Shown: in pieces, positions 8,821 through 19,216 of the stretch
How positions within the stretch are numbered: the first letter of the stretch is position 1
How the letters are laid out: every line of letters begins with the position of its first letter
Assembly (NCBI GenBank): GCA_030844895.1
Contig: CM061233.1
Span: 66,641,656 to 66,705,655, forward strand
Length of the DNA: 64,000 nt
Direction: 5' to 3'
DNA from: Ambrosia x helenae
Taxonomy: Eukaryota > Streptophyta > Magnoliopsida > Asterales > Asteraceae
Position numbers and translations under genes: made by a program
The notes under the pieces: model-generated
Databases searched by the model: none
What the model saw: the letters and a program-made list of their open reading frames with translations, nothing else
Told to the model about the DNA's origin: nothing

Positions 8821-11800
8821 GTGATTCTTTTTACCACATATTGAGCATGTGGTCTTAGAATCACACACACTTGTTCCTTTGTTGATATCATATGCTTTTA
8901 GAAGAAAACAGTTTTCAGTAACATGATTCTTCTTTTCACAGAAATCACAAAACAAGTGGACAGACTTTTCTTTCTTTTTCCCTTTTTCAGTCTTCTTTTT
9001 AACAGATGTTTGATCATCTGCTGGAAGGTCTGTCAAGGGAATGACCTTTGCCTATGGTGCTTTCTTACCATCAGGGGTAGGCCTGTAAACGAACCAAACG
9101 TTTATGAACTGTTCGTGAACTGTTCGGCGGGAAGTTCGTTTATGTTCGTTTATGTTCGTTTATTTAGATAAATGAACGAACACGAACACAATTTTTTGTT
9201 TGTTTAATTAAACTTTACTTTATTTTTATTATTTATTTCCTTTGGTTAAGTAACCTTAATTTATATTATATTATATACAATATATTTGATATGTTCTAAA
9301 ATTTAATCCTAACCCTAACATTCTAAACATATCAGCCGCTCTCCACACTTCACAGTCCCACCTCCCTTTTTCTCCACACTCCGCAACCCTACTAATTTAG
9401 ATTTTGTTTTGGTCGCATTGTGATGTATTAGATTTGGTTGAATTGTGATGAATCATTATTAAACTTGTTTTTGTTTGTGTTCATTAATGTTCGTTTATGT
9501 TCATTTGTGTTCGTTTAGGTTTTAAATGAATGAACATAAACGAACACGAACACGACAAATTTCTTAATGAACGAACACGAACACAAAAATGTGTTCGATT
9601 AGGTGTTCGTGTTCGGTTAAAGTTAAATGAACAAACACGAACACACCTGTGATCGTGTTCGTTCGGTTCGTTTACAGGCCTAATCAGGGGTTTTGAAGTC
9701 AACTGGTTTGAAGTTCTCAAGAGTACCACACTCATCAGACCAAGTAGGTTTAAATTCACATTTTTCAAGTTCAGTGAATGATGAGGAACCTTCTAGTTTT
9801 TCAAAAACAATTTTCTTGCCATTAGATTCAGTAATTTTAATTTCTTGACCCTCCAAATTAGTTGGTACTACCTCAACTAACTTTTGTTCCCTTTTGTCAG
9901 TGTTTTCAAAAGCTGGAGCAGTGGTTCCAAAACCAAAACCAAACTTCACATGACTTTTGGTTTGTTTGTTGAGGAGCATCTCAAAACCTTTACATGATTC
10001 CACCCATTTTTCACATTCAACTTGGGTGGCCTCAAGCTCCTTTTTACAACTATGATATTTAGTTATCATAGTTTGGAGCTGATCTTCGGTTATAGTTGCT
10101 TCATGTTTTAAGCTACTTATTTCAGATTATTTTTCAGTCAATTTTGATTTTAACTCTTTTGAAAGTTTTTCAAATTGAACTTCATCATCTAAAATTTTCT
10201 TCCTAAGGTTTTCATTCACCTCTTTAATGTTAGCAAATGCTATTACACATTTGTCTGAACACAGATCTTTTAGGATTTGAGGAGATACCTTAGCAGTAAC
10301 CATCAATGCACAATCACACTTGCACTCACAATCATCAGATGCACCCTAGGGATCTGAGAGATTCACAACCTCTTCTTCAGATTTTTTATCTACAACTACT
10401 TCATCAACAATATCATCAGTCACAATATCAGATTCAGTTACCACATCCTCATATTCAACTTCTTCAACCATAGCCATGAAACAAAAAATTTCTGGTTCAT
10501 TTTCAGCTTTGGCTACAAGAGCAAAATTTCCATCTGCTAACTCATCTGGTAGACTACTCCAATCAACAAAGCCTTGTGTGAAGAAACTCTGTTGACTGGT
10601 CTCTGCAGGAGCAGAGGGTGGAGCAGCAGTCATTGGCACTTGTGCCTGAGCAACAGGGGTTTGCACATAGTGAATCTGAGGAACAGTGGTTTGGACATAT
10701 TGGACAGGAACAGTGTTTGAGGACTGTGCAAAATGAGCAATGTTTTACATATTTGGTCTAGGGGTATTATGGGAAACCTGATAAGTGTTGGTCCGTGGCC
10801 TTTGATTTGGATAGGTAATCATAGGTGTACCATGTTGACTCCTACATTCCCTAGAAAAATGACCAAGTATGTGACATTTATAACACTTAATCTTTGATTT
10901 ATCCAACCCCACCTTTGACTTGCCAGTCAACCCTGGAAATCTTCTGCCAGTTTTCTTGTAAAAATTGTTAGTTCTTACACTGAGCAGAGCCAATTGGTGC
11001 ATAATGTCCATTTCTTCCAAATCATCAAGGTCAAAGTATTTTAAGTCATCATACTCAAAGGATATGTTATCAGATGCCTAGATATCACCACCACTTGCTG
11101 TAAAAGCAAAGTTTGGTGAATAAGAATCAGAGTTAAAACCTGAAGTTATGTCAATAAAATGATCATAACTCCGATCCTTATTGTTACCAGGAACCTCATC
11201 ATGACCCACAAGTGCTGTATTACCAAATACATAATCATCAGACACTTTTCCAGAGTCCTGGAGCTTCTTTTTCTGGTTAAGCTCTCTCTCATAGGTCAAG
11301 AGCTTACCATGAAGCTGGGTCAGTGATAAGTCCTTAAATCCAATTGAGTTTCTCATAACTGTAGCAATAGTGTCCCATTTGTCTGGTAATGATCTTAAAA
11401 ACCTATGGTTCAAGGTTGAATTAGGGTAAGTTAGACCAACCAGTTTTAGTTCACTAATGAGACAGCTAAACCTCTCAAATTGTTGAGTTAATGACTCTCC
11501 CTTTACATGACTGAATGTTTCATATTGTTAGTAAAGTATTTCACGGTTGTTTTCAATAACCTCTTCAGTCCCACCAAATTGTTCTTTCAATGCATCCCAC
11601 AACTCCTTTGCACTGTTACAGTGTAACAGCCCAGCATAGGTATCATTGGGTAGAGCCATGGCCACAATACTGAAGGCCTTGGCATTTAACTCAATTTTCT
11701 GAAAATCCTGGTCGGAGTAGTTTTCAACTTTCGTAGGCTCTTGAACCTTGGGATCTTCGGTACTCGGCACCATCGGAACATGTGGTCCGAAGATAACCGA

Positions 11801-11923
11801 ATTCCAGCAACCAGTGTTCTGTTGAGCTAGAACATGGCTCGTCCGATGTTTCCAGATATTGTATTCAGATCTGAAAAGCATCGGTGGCTTGTTGTTCGTG
11901 CCAGTGTTATGTGGATCGTGATT
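8821..11923 (-). pseudogene. Old copia gag, decayed, interrupted by a MITE
   Basis: Minus-strand reading: HDPHNTG-like N-terminus at 11923, then a UBN2-type gag domain (AKELWDALKEQFGG near 11600; FLRSLPDKW near 11390), a basic segment and a CCHC knuckle (CYKCHILGHFSREC) near 10890. A long polar, coiled region follows, then two further knuckles (CDFCEKKNHVTENC and CSICGKKNHNMTC) near 8950 and 8840. Stops lie at about 11532 and 11085, with further breaks downstream. The start codon is on the far side of the young copia: ATG ACT TCA near 23493 reads into TGATT and would join the HDPHNTG codons. After the last knuckle the sequence jumps straight into integrase (about 8818-8824), so protease was deleted. 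Confidence 0.85.
9078..9682. mobile_element. hAT-type MITE (605 bp)
   Basis: The terminal inverted repeats are TAGGCCTGTAAACGAAC at the left and its complement GTTCGTTTACAGGCCTA at the right. A perfect 8-bp duplication ATCAGGGG flanks it (9070-9077 and 9683-9690). Eight-base duplications and TAGG-type ends fit the hAT superfamily. The interior is AT-rich and built of repeated GTTCGTTTATGTTCG and complementary GAACACGAAC blocks next to both ends. It encodes no transposase, so it is non-autonomous. Removing it restores the old copia gag reading. Confidence 0.92.
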
Positions 11924-12642
11924 TGTTAGAACAAAGAGGATTGGTGAAACCACTTTTGGAAACCTTAGTCTAATTCACTTCTGTCATTTTGGCTAAGTAT
12001 AGAAGTACTGAAGAGAAGACAAGAAACTGCTGAAGAGAAGATATGAGAAGTGCTGAAGAAGAAACTTCATCAGAAGTTCTGAAGTCCAAACCAGACAAGT
12101 TCACTTCAGAAGTACTGAAGACAAACTACTCATCAGTAGTTTGTCATTCATCAGCACTTAGCATCAGATATTTTCCACCGCCTTTTGTATCAGTAGTTTA
12201 TTATTTACTATTACTTTTAGCTGTATTTGTTAGTTTCAATGTTGCAACTTGTGCAACTTGTTTCTGATGTTTCTGTACTTGCTTTTTGGGCAAGATACAT
12301 GTATGTAAACGTCTATAAATAGGAGGCTTCAACCTTCTATTTTAGACATTGATTTTTATAGAAAAATCCTTCAAACACTTTCACTGTTCTATTCCATTTC
12401 AGTATTTATTGTGAATCTGTCTAAGTATCTAATTCTCATTTACTGCTTAGATTCATAATAAATACTTGTCATTATTAGTTTCAATCATCAAGGGGGAGTA
12501 ATAACTCTTCCTAAGTATAAAAAGTGTTGCTTTAACTTATACATTCCGCTGTGCTTATAATCTGATATACAAGAGCTTGCTAAACACTTAAGTGTCAAGA
12601 TAGCAAGTTCTTACTTGAACAAAAGAGCAAACTGATCCAACA
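11924..12642 (+). repeat. 5' LTR of young copia
   Basis: Runs TGTTAGAACA to GATCCAACA. It contains a TATA box at 12314, several copies of CATCAG(A/T)AGTT and CTGAAG motifs, and an internal CAAGGGGGAGTA near 12490. It is paired with 22762-23480 at an offset of exactly 10838 with no indels. The 74-codon ORF at 12043-12267 lies inside and recurs in the 3' LTR; it is not treated as a gene. Confidence 0.95.
12314..12321 (+). promoter_or_regulatory. TATA box of young copia LTR
   Basis: TATAAATA in gtctataaataggagg; an identical copy lies at 23152-23159 in the 3' LTR. It probably drives the genomic transcript starting roughly 30 bp downstream. Confidence 0.7.
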
Positions 12643-12644
12643 AT

Positions 12645-12656
12645 TGGTATCAGAGC
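12645..12656 (+). other. Primer-binding site (initiator tRNA-Met)
   Basis: TGGTATCAGAGC, two bases after the LTR end CCAACA. It is the complement of the 3' end of initiator methionine tRNA used by most plant copia elements to prime minus-strand DNA. Confidence 0.92.
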
Positions 12657-12801
12657 ATTGGTTTATCTGATCACATATCAATCTAACAAATTGAGAATCA
12701 GACACAAAGCTCTTATTGATACTCAATAAAAAGATCAAAAGTTCACTTTTATCAACATCCATCACTAAAAAGAGTCATCTGACAAATCAACACTCTTTAA
12801 A

Positions 12802-13617
12802 ATGGATCCACATAATACTGGTTCTGCTACTAAACCTGCCATGCTTGTAAGAAATGAATACAACATATGGCAAAAGAGAATGGCACATACCTTGTCACAA
12901 ACCAACACAGGTTGTTGGAGATCTGTGATATATGGTCCTCACAAACTAGTAAATGTCAATCTTGAAACTAATGTTGAGGTCCCTAAGGACCCAAAAGAAT
13001 TTACAGATGATGATTTCCTAAAACTTGAGCTAGATGCAAAAGCATTCTCTATGTTGGCAATGGCTCTCCCAAATGAGATATACTCTGGCCTTTTACATTG
13101 TGAAAGTGCCAAAGAACTCTGGGATTGTCTTAAAGAACAGTTTGGAGGAACTGATGAGGTGATTGCCAACACCAGAGAGATTTTAGCTCAACAATATGAG
13201 ACATTTGCTCATATTAATGGGGAAACTTTAACTCAACAATTTGAAAGATTCTCCTCATTAATATCTGAGCTAAAGTTAAATGGTCAGACCTATACAACAG
13301 TATCTATGCTACATAGATTTTTAAGGTCTTTACCAGACAAATGGGAAACATACTCCATTGTTTTAAGATCCTCACCAGATTTTAGCTCCCTCACTCTTAC
13401 AAAACTCCATGGGAGATTACTTACTTTTGAGAGAGAAATTGATCAAAAGAAGAAATTGCAATCATCTGGTAAAACTGCTGATGACTACCTTCCAGGTAGT
13501 ACAGCACTTTTGGGACAAGACTCACCAACTTGTTCCTATGGATCTTATGACAACATTGACATAACAACTGGGATCTCATCAGAAAGATCTTTCCCAGGTT
13601 ATGACAATGATGACTAA
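12802..13617 (+). CDS. Gag N-terminal domain of young copia (271 aa, ended by an in-frame stop)
   Basis: The ATG at 12802 gives MDPHNTG, the same start region as the old copia gag. It carries the copia gag core: NIWQKRM near residue 20, AKELWDCLKEQFGGTDEV near residue 105, and FLRSLPDKW near residue 170. TAA at 13615-13617 ends the frame. The next part of gag, including the zinc knuckle, continues in the same frame, so this is a single in-frame stop and not a frameshift. The stop may be inactivating, or it may be read through. The old copia has an in-frame TAG at nearly the same point. Confidence 0.85.
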   Translation: MDPHNTGSATKPAMLVRNEYNIWQKRMAHTLSQTNTGCWRSVIYGPHKLVNVNLETNVEVPKDPKEFTDDDFLKLELDAKAFSMLAMALPNEIYSGLLHCESAKELWDCLKEQFGGTDEVIANTREILAQQYETFAHINGETLTQQFERFSSLISELKLNGQTYTTVSMLHRFLRSLPDKWETYSIVLRSSPDFSSLTLTKLHGRLLTFEREIDQKKKLQSSGKTADDYLPGSTALLGQDSPTCSYGSYDNIDITTGISSERSFPGYDNDD

Positions 13618-15378
13618 AGTCAAACTGCTGATAATCTATGTTTTATCATGGATGATTTGAAAAACTTTAGCAGTGATGACTTAGAAGAAATGGACATTTT
13701 ACACCAACTGGCCATGCTAAGCATTAAAACTAACAAGTTTTATAAAAGGTCAGGAAGGAAATTTCCAGGATTGACCAGTAATACAAAAATTGGTTTTGAC
13801 AAATCTAAACTAAGATGTCACAAGTGTCAGAAGTTGGGACACTTTGCTAGAGAGTGTAGAAACTCTAGCTTTAACCAATCACAATCTGGAAATAACTATA
13901 ACCCCAATTATAATAGGAATAATGGAACTCAAGGGAGTGCTCATTTTGTACAGGCACAAGCTCCTCAACAGCAATACATGCCACAAGTACAATATGTTCA
14001 AATGCCTGCTCAACAGATGCAGAGCCAACAATCAATCCCTCCCTATCCAGCTGCTCAACATCCTCCACAGCCTCAACAACCCTCTCAACAAAGTCTTTTC
14101 ACCTCAGGGTATGTTGACTGGAGCAGTCTTCCTTTTGACACCACAGAGTGCAATCCTGATGCAGACAACAAGGTGTTTGACATCAACTGGGGAGAACCAG
14201 ACAATGGCAGAAAGAACTTTGCCTTAATGGCATTTGAAGGTTGTACTTCAAAATCTGCATTGTCACAGGTATCAAAAGAATCTTTGACAAAACTTTGCTC
14301 AAATTCTTGCAAAGAAACTTTTGCTCTCATAAGAGAGACAAATGTGCACTTACAAGGAAAAGCCAATGATTTAGAAAGAAAATACACACAGATGAAATGT
14401 GATTTAGAAAGAAAACTGTGTGCTAAAACAAAAGAAGTTTCTAAATTAACTGACTCGGCTATTGAAACCCAAGCACAAATTAAAATCATGCTAAATGACC
14501 TGGGAGATGTCAGACAAGAGCTTGCTGATACCAGGATCACATGTGAAAAATGGGTGGAATCTTGTAAGGGGTACCAATTATTGCTAAACAAACAAAGTGC
14601 TTCAAATGTTAAGTTTGGCATAGGGTACCATCATGTTGAAACACCAACAGATTTCTCTCCCAAAACTACTGAAGATGGGAGAAAAATTGTTTCAAATGAA
14701 ACTTCTGAAGGGAAAGACTGCACATCTTTCCATGAAAACTTTCTAAATAGAAATCCTGGTATTTTCAAAGAAAGTACTTCAGAAGTATTAACAAAATCTG
14801 ACATTGAGCCATCAGTAGTTTCATCTACATCAGGAGTTGAGATCCTGAAAACTACTGATGAGCAAAATCTTTACACTAATGTCAGAAATTTGCCTTTAGA
14901 TCAAAAACAAAAGGCAAAAGAGTGTGAAATTTGTGGTCTGTTCAACCACAAAACTGAATTTTGTAGATACAGAAAAGGAATTCAGCTCAATCAAAAAATT
15001 AAACAACAGGTTGTGGGAAATCAAATCAGAAATGATTATGAAAGAATCTTTAAACCCAAGAAACAACAACCTGAAAACACCTTTTCTCAGAAAAAGATAA
15101 AATCTCAACAAAAATCTTTTTCTCAAAATTTTTTGTCAGTAGTTAGACCTGAATCATCAGCAGTTTCACAAACTGCTGAGATACAAAATCTAATGAACAT
15201 GGTACAACTACTGATGACCAAGGTTGATGGTGGTCCTGAAAAGGATACCACCATGGCTCTTAATGAAAAATCCATTGCCAAAAAGACATGGATTTCTCAA
15301 CCTGGTCAAGAACAAACTGTAACTGTTCTCAAGAGCAAACCCAAAGCCAAACAGGCTTGGGTTCCTAAATCTAACTAA
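13618..15378 (+). CDS. Gag C-terminal part of young copia with two CCHC knuckles
   Basis: Same frame as the preceding gag part; the first ATG after the stop is at 13648 (MDDLKNF). It contains EEMDILHQLAML, a zinc knuckle CHKCQKLGHFAREC at about residue 57, a Gln/Pro-rich stretch, a predicted coiled region around residues 215-330 (ERKYTQMKCDLERKL), and a second CCHC motif CEICGLFNHKTEFC near residue 430. It ends in TAA at 15376-15378 after KQAWVPKSN. The pol frame opens at 15375 in another frame. Gag packages RNA into the virus-like particle. Alternative translation starts are uncertain. Confidence 0.8.
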   Translation, partial: SQTADNLCFIMDDLKNFSSDDLEEMDILHQLAMLSIKTNKFYKRSGRKFPGLTSNTKIGFDKSKLRCHKCQKLGHFARECRNSSFNQSQSGNNYNPNYNRNNGTQGSAHFVQAQAPQQQYMPQVQYVQMPAQQMQSQQSIPPYPAAQHPPQPQQPSQQSLFTSGYVDWSSLPFDTTECNPDADNKVFDINWGEPDNGRKNFALMAFEGCTSKSALSQVSKESLTKLCSNSCKETFALIRETNVHLQGKANDLERKYTQMKCDLERKLCAKTKEVSKLTDSAIETQAQIKIMLNDLGDVRQELADTRITCEKWVESCKGYQLLLNKQSASNVKFGIGYHHVETPTDFSPKTTEDGRKIVSNETSEGKDCTSFHENFLNRNPGIFKESTSEVLTKSDIEPSVVSSTSGVEILKTTDEQNLYTNVRNLPLDQKQKAKECEICGLFNHKTEFCRYRKGIQLNQKIKQQVVGNQIRNDYERIFKPKKQQPENTFSQKKIKSQQKSFSQNFLSVVRPESSAVSQTAEIQNLMNMVQLLMTKVDGGPEKDTTMALNEKSIAKKTWISQPGQEQTVTVLKSKPKAKQAWVPKSN

Positions 15379-18300
15379 TTTGCTTTTATGTGCAGAGAGT
15401 TTCCAGGGGCTTAAACAGCATATGGTATGTTGATAGTGGAGGCTCTATGCACATGACTGGATGTAGATACCTGATAAACAACTTTATCAGCCAAAGAGAA
15501 GGATCTGTATCCTTTGGGAACAATGCTAAGGGATATGTGCTAGGACATGGCAATGTCTCCTCTGGCAAAATACAGTTTGACAAGGTCAATCTGGTGGAAA
15601 ACCTTGAATACAACTTGCTGAGTGTGTCACAAATGTGTGATAAAGGATATTCTTCCTTTTTCACAAAGACAGCATGCAAGATCATCTCACCAGAAGGCCA
15701 GAAGTTGATAGAGAAGATCATTGAAGATCATACTTTGCTGATTGCCAAAAGATGTGGCAATGTCTATGCAGTGGACATTGAGAAAGACAAAGTATTGAAC
15801 AACACTGCCTGTTTCTTCTCAAGGGCATCAACTTCAGAAACAGATCTCTGGCACAGGAGACTTGGCCATGTGAACTTTAAAACCATAAATAAAGTCACAA
15901 AAATGGGCTTGGTCAGAGGTCTACCTTTGAAAGTATACCAGTGTCAAGAACACTGTGTATCCTGTTTGAAGGGAAAACAGCATAAGTCCTCCTATAAGTC
16001 TATTGAAGAATCAAAAACAACTGCATGTCTTCAACTACTCCATATGGACTTATTTGGACCTGTCAAGATTATGAGCCTTGGTAAGAAGAAGTACTGCTTA
16101 GTCATCATTGATGACTACTCAAGATTCACATGGGTATTCTTCTTATTCTCCAAGGATGAGGCTGCTGAAATCATCAAGTTCTTCATTCTACAAGTAGAGA
16201 AACAATATTCTCTACCTGTCAAAACCATTAGAAGTGATAATGGGACAGAGTTCAGGAACAAAACTCTGGATGAATTCTGTTTGTCTAAAGGGATTATTAG
16301 ACAATACAGTGTTCCCAGAACTCCTGAACAAAATGGTGTAGTAGAAAGGAAGAACAGAACATTAATAGAAGGAGCAAGAACAATGTTAGTTGATTCTGGA
16401 CTGCCCTTGTACTTTTGGGCAGAAGCAGTTAACACATCATGTTATGTTCAGAATAGAGTTCTTGTGGTCAAGAGACATTCCAAGACTGCCTATGAAGTTC
16501 TTCATGGCATGAAGCCCCTTATCTCCTTTTTCAGGGCTTTTGGGTGTCAATGTTTCATCTTGAACATCAAGGAATCTATTTCAAAGTTTGCTGCCAAAGT
16601 TGACTCAGGTTACTTTCTTGGTTACTCTTCAACTAGAAAAGCCTACAAGGTTTTTAATTCTCACACCAGGATAGTAGAAGAAACATTGAATGTCAAGTTC
16701 AATGAGTCAAAACACACTCTTATTCCAGCACATCCTGCTGAACTTTTTGACCTTGACAACTTCCACTTTGGACCTGAAAAGACTGTCACTTCTTCCAAAC
16801 CTACTTATTATGGTGATCAAAGGTTTGATGATGAGGATCCTACACCATGGACTCCTCAAACAGTCATTAAGTCAACTTCAAGACCATCAGAAGTTTCACA
16901 AACTTCTGATTCAACAAATACTGAAGGCCAAACTCAAACATCTGCTTCAGCACCTGCAACTACTGAAGACACTAAAACTGCTGAACCAGATATTATAGAC
17001 CTCAATAGTTTGTTTGAAGAACATGAGCCACCTACACCTGTCAGTGGTTTACAACAACTGATTGAACACAGAGATCATCCACTTGATCAAATCATGGGTG
17101 ATATAGCTTCAGGTGTTCTTACCAGAAACCAGCTCTCCAACTTTTGCCTATTTTCAGCCTTTATCTCACAGTTGGAACCAAAGAAGTACCAGGAAGCCCT
17201 CAAAGACAATAATTGGGTGCAAGCTATGCAAGATGAACTGCTTCAGTTCAACAAGCAACAGGTCTGGGAAATCTGTCCCTTACCTCCAAACAAACAACCA
17301 ATTGGCACAAGATGGGTTTTCAGGAACAAACAAGATGAAGCTGGTATGATAATCAAGAACAAGGCAAGACTGGTAGTTCAAGGGTACTCTCAAGAAGAGG
17401 GAATTGACTATGATGAAACCTTTGCTCCAGTTGCAAGGCTTGAGGCCATCAGGTTATTTCTGGCCTATGCCATTTCCAACAAAATTAAAGTTTATCAAAT
17501 GGATGTGAAAAGTGCATTTTTGTATGGAAAAATAAAAGAGGAGGTGTATGTCTGTCAGCCACATGGGTTTGAGGATCCTTCTCATCCTGAGTGGGTGTAC
17601 AGACTTGACAAAGCTCTTTATGGGCTCAAACAGGCTCCTAGAGCCTGGTATGATACACTCTCCACCTTTTTACTCAAAAATAACTTTACAAGAGGTGCCA
17701 TTGATAAAACTCTTTTCATTAAACATGTTGGAAATCATGTCTTACTTGTTCAAATCTATGTTGATGATATCATTTTTGGTTCAACAAACACAAAACTGTG
17801 TGATGATTTTAAGAAACTCATGCAATCAAAATTTGAGATGAGTACCATGGGAGAACTGCAGTACTTTCTGGGACTGCAGATCAAGCAACAAACAAATGGA
17901 ACTTTTATACATCAATCCAAATATGTTAAAGAATTATTAAACAAATTTTCTTTAAAAGACTGTAAATCATGTTCCACTCCCATGACACCAATCACACAAG
18001 TTGAACCTGATGATCAAGGAAAACAGGTTGATCAAACCATGTACAGATGCATGATATGTTCCCTTTTATATCTAACTGCCTCTAGACCAGATATTATGTT
18101 TTCAACATGTGTCTGTGCTAGATATCAATCAGCACCAAGGAATCACACCTTATTGCAGTCAAAGAATTTTCAGATATCTGAAAGGAACTCCAACACTTGG
18201 AATTTGGTATCCTGCTTCAAGCAATACCAAGTTATCAGCATTTTCAGATAGTGACTATGCAGGGTGTAAGATGACAAGAAAGTCAACATCTGGTGGTTGT

Positions 18301-18697
18301 CAATTCTTGGGTAACTGTCTAGTGTCATGGCAATCAAAGAAGCAAACATCTGTTGCAACTTCAACTGCTGAAGCTGAATACATTGCAGCTGCAAGTTGTA
18401 CATCACAGATACAATGGCTCCAATATCAACTTCTTGATTATGGAATCAAAGAAACCAAGACACCTTTGTTTGTAGACAGCAAATCTGCCATTAGCATCAT
18501 TCAAAATCCAGTACAGTTCTCAAAAACCAAACATATTGAGATCAGGTACCATTTCATAAGAGATTGCTATGAAAAAGGGCAAGATTGAGGTGAAGCATGT
18601 AGCAACAGCTAATCAAATAGCTGACATCTTCACAAAACCCCTTGACACATCAACATTTCAGAAGTTAGTATCCATGCTTGGGATGCTAAATTTGTAA
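15375..18697 (+). pseudogene. Pol of young copia: protease, integrase, RT, RNase H, with frame breaks near its 3' end
   Basis: Open from about 15375 (first plausible non-ATG codon GTG at 15390) to 18251. Order: protease WYVDSGGSMHMTG (nt 15420-15460); GAG-pre-integrase zinc site (RRLGHVNF to CVSCLKGKQHK, nt 15857-15990); integrase core with D (LHMDLFGP), D (RSDNGTEF) and E (PEQNGVVERK); reverse transcriptase with QMDVKSAFLYG near nt 17500 and YVDD near 17758; RNase H with SDSDYAGC and TAEAEYIAA. The frame breaks at about 18145-18165 (net loss of two bases relative to the related motif) and again at an A-run near 18569-18573 (one extra base). The natural end is TAA at 18695-18697. No ATG-led join to gag exists; expression would need a frameshift or splicing. 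Confidence 0.88.
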
Positions 18698-19216
18698 GTG
18701 TTTATTTTATTATTCTGCAAATTTTCATTTTTCACTTACAAACAGACAAAAAGTCTGAAACAAAACTTCTGAAAAGAGAGAAACTACTGATGAACAAAAA
18801 CACCAGTATGGGGATAATTTCTGAAAAGTGTATAACTTCTGATAAAATAACCTTCAGAAGTTATGAATAAAAGTATTTATAAAACATTTCTCATCAGCTT
18901 ATAAAAATTACTGAAGAGGAAATGGGAACTACTGATGAAATAATCCTTCATCAGCAGTTTAGTCAAAAAGGGCAAAACTGACTTTTCCCATCATCAGAGG
19001 TTTTGACCTAGTCGTTTTAAAACTTCTGATAAAAGGATTTTTAACCAAGGCGGTTTAAAAACTTCTAATAAAGGAGATTCAAGCGGTTAAAAGTTCTGAT
19101 AAATATCTTTTTTCAACACTTATCCTTTCAAACTCAAAAATTCCCTCTTTCTCTCTCAAAAACTCTCTCAATAACCTAAACCTGCAAATCAACTGTTCGA
19201 TCAAAACCCAAACCAC
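18698..19216 (+). other. Spacer between pol and third ORF, leader-like 3' end
   Basis: About 520 bp with no ORF. Its first part repeats the element's CTTCTGA(T/A)AA and CATCAG(C/A)AGTT motifs many times. The last 80 bp before the ATG at 19217 are rich in C and T (ccctctttctctctcaaaaa), like a plant 5' untranslated leader. This would suit a separate or spliced transcript for the third ORF, but no promoter is proven. Confidence 0.5.

Noticed and set aside
12043..12267. 74-codon ORF in the young copia 5' LTR, repeated at 22881-23105
   Set aside because: It lies wholly in the LTR, spans the promoter region, and is duplicated only because the LTR is.
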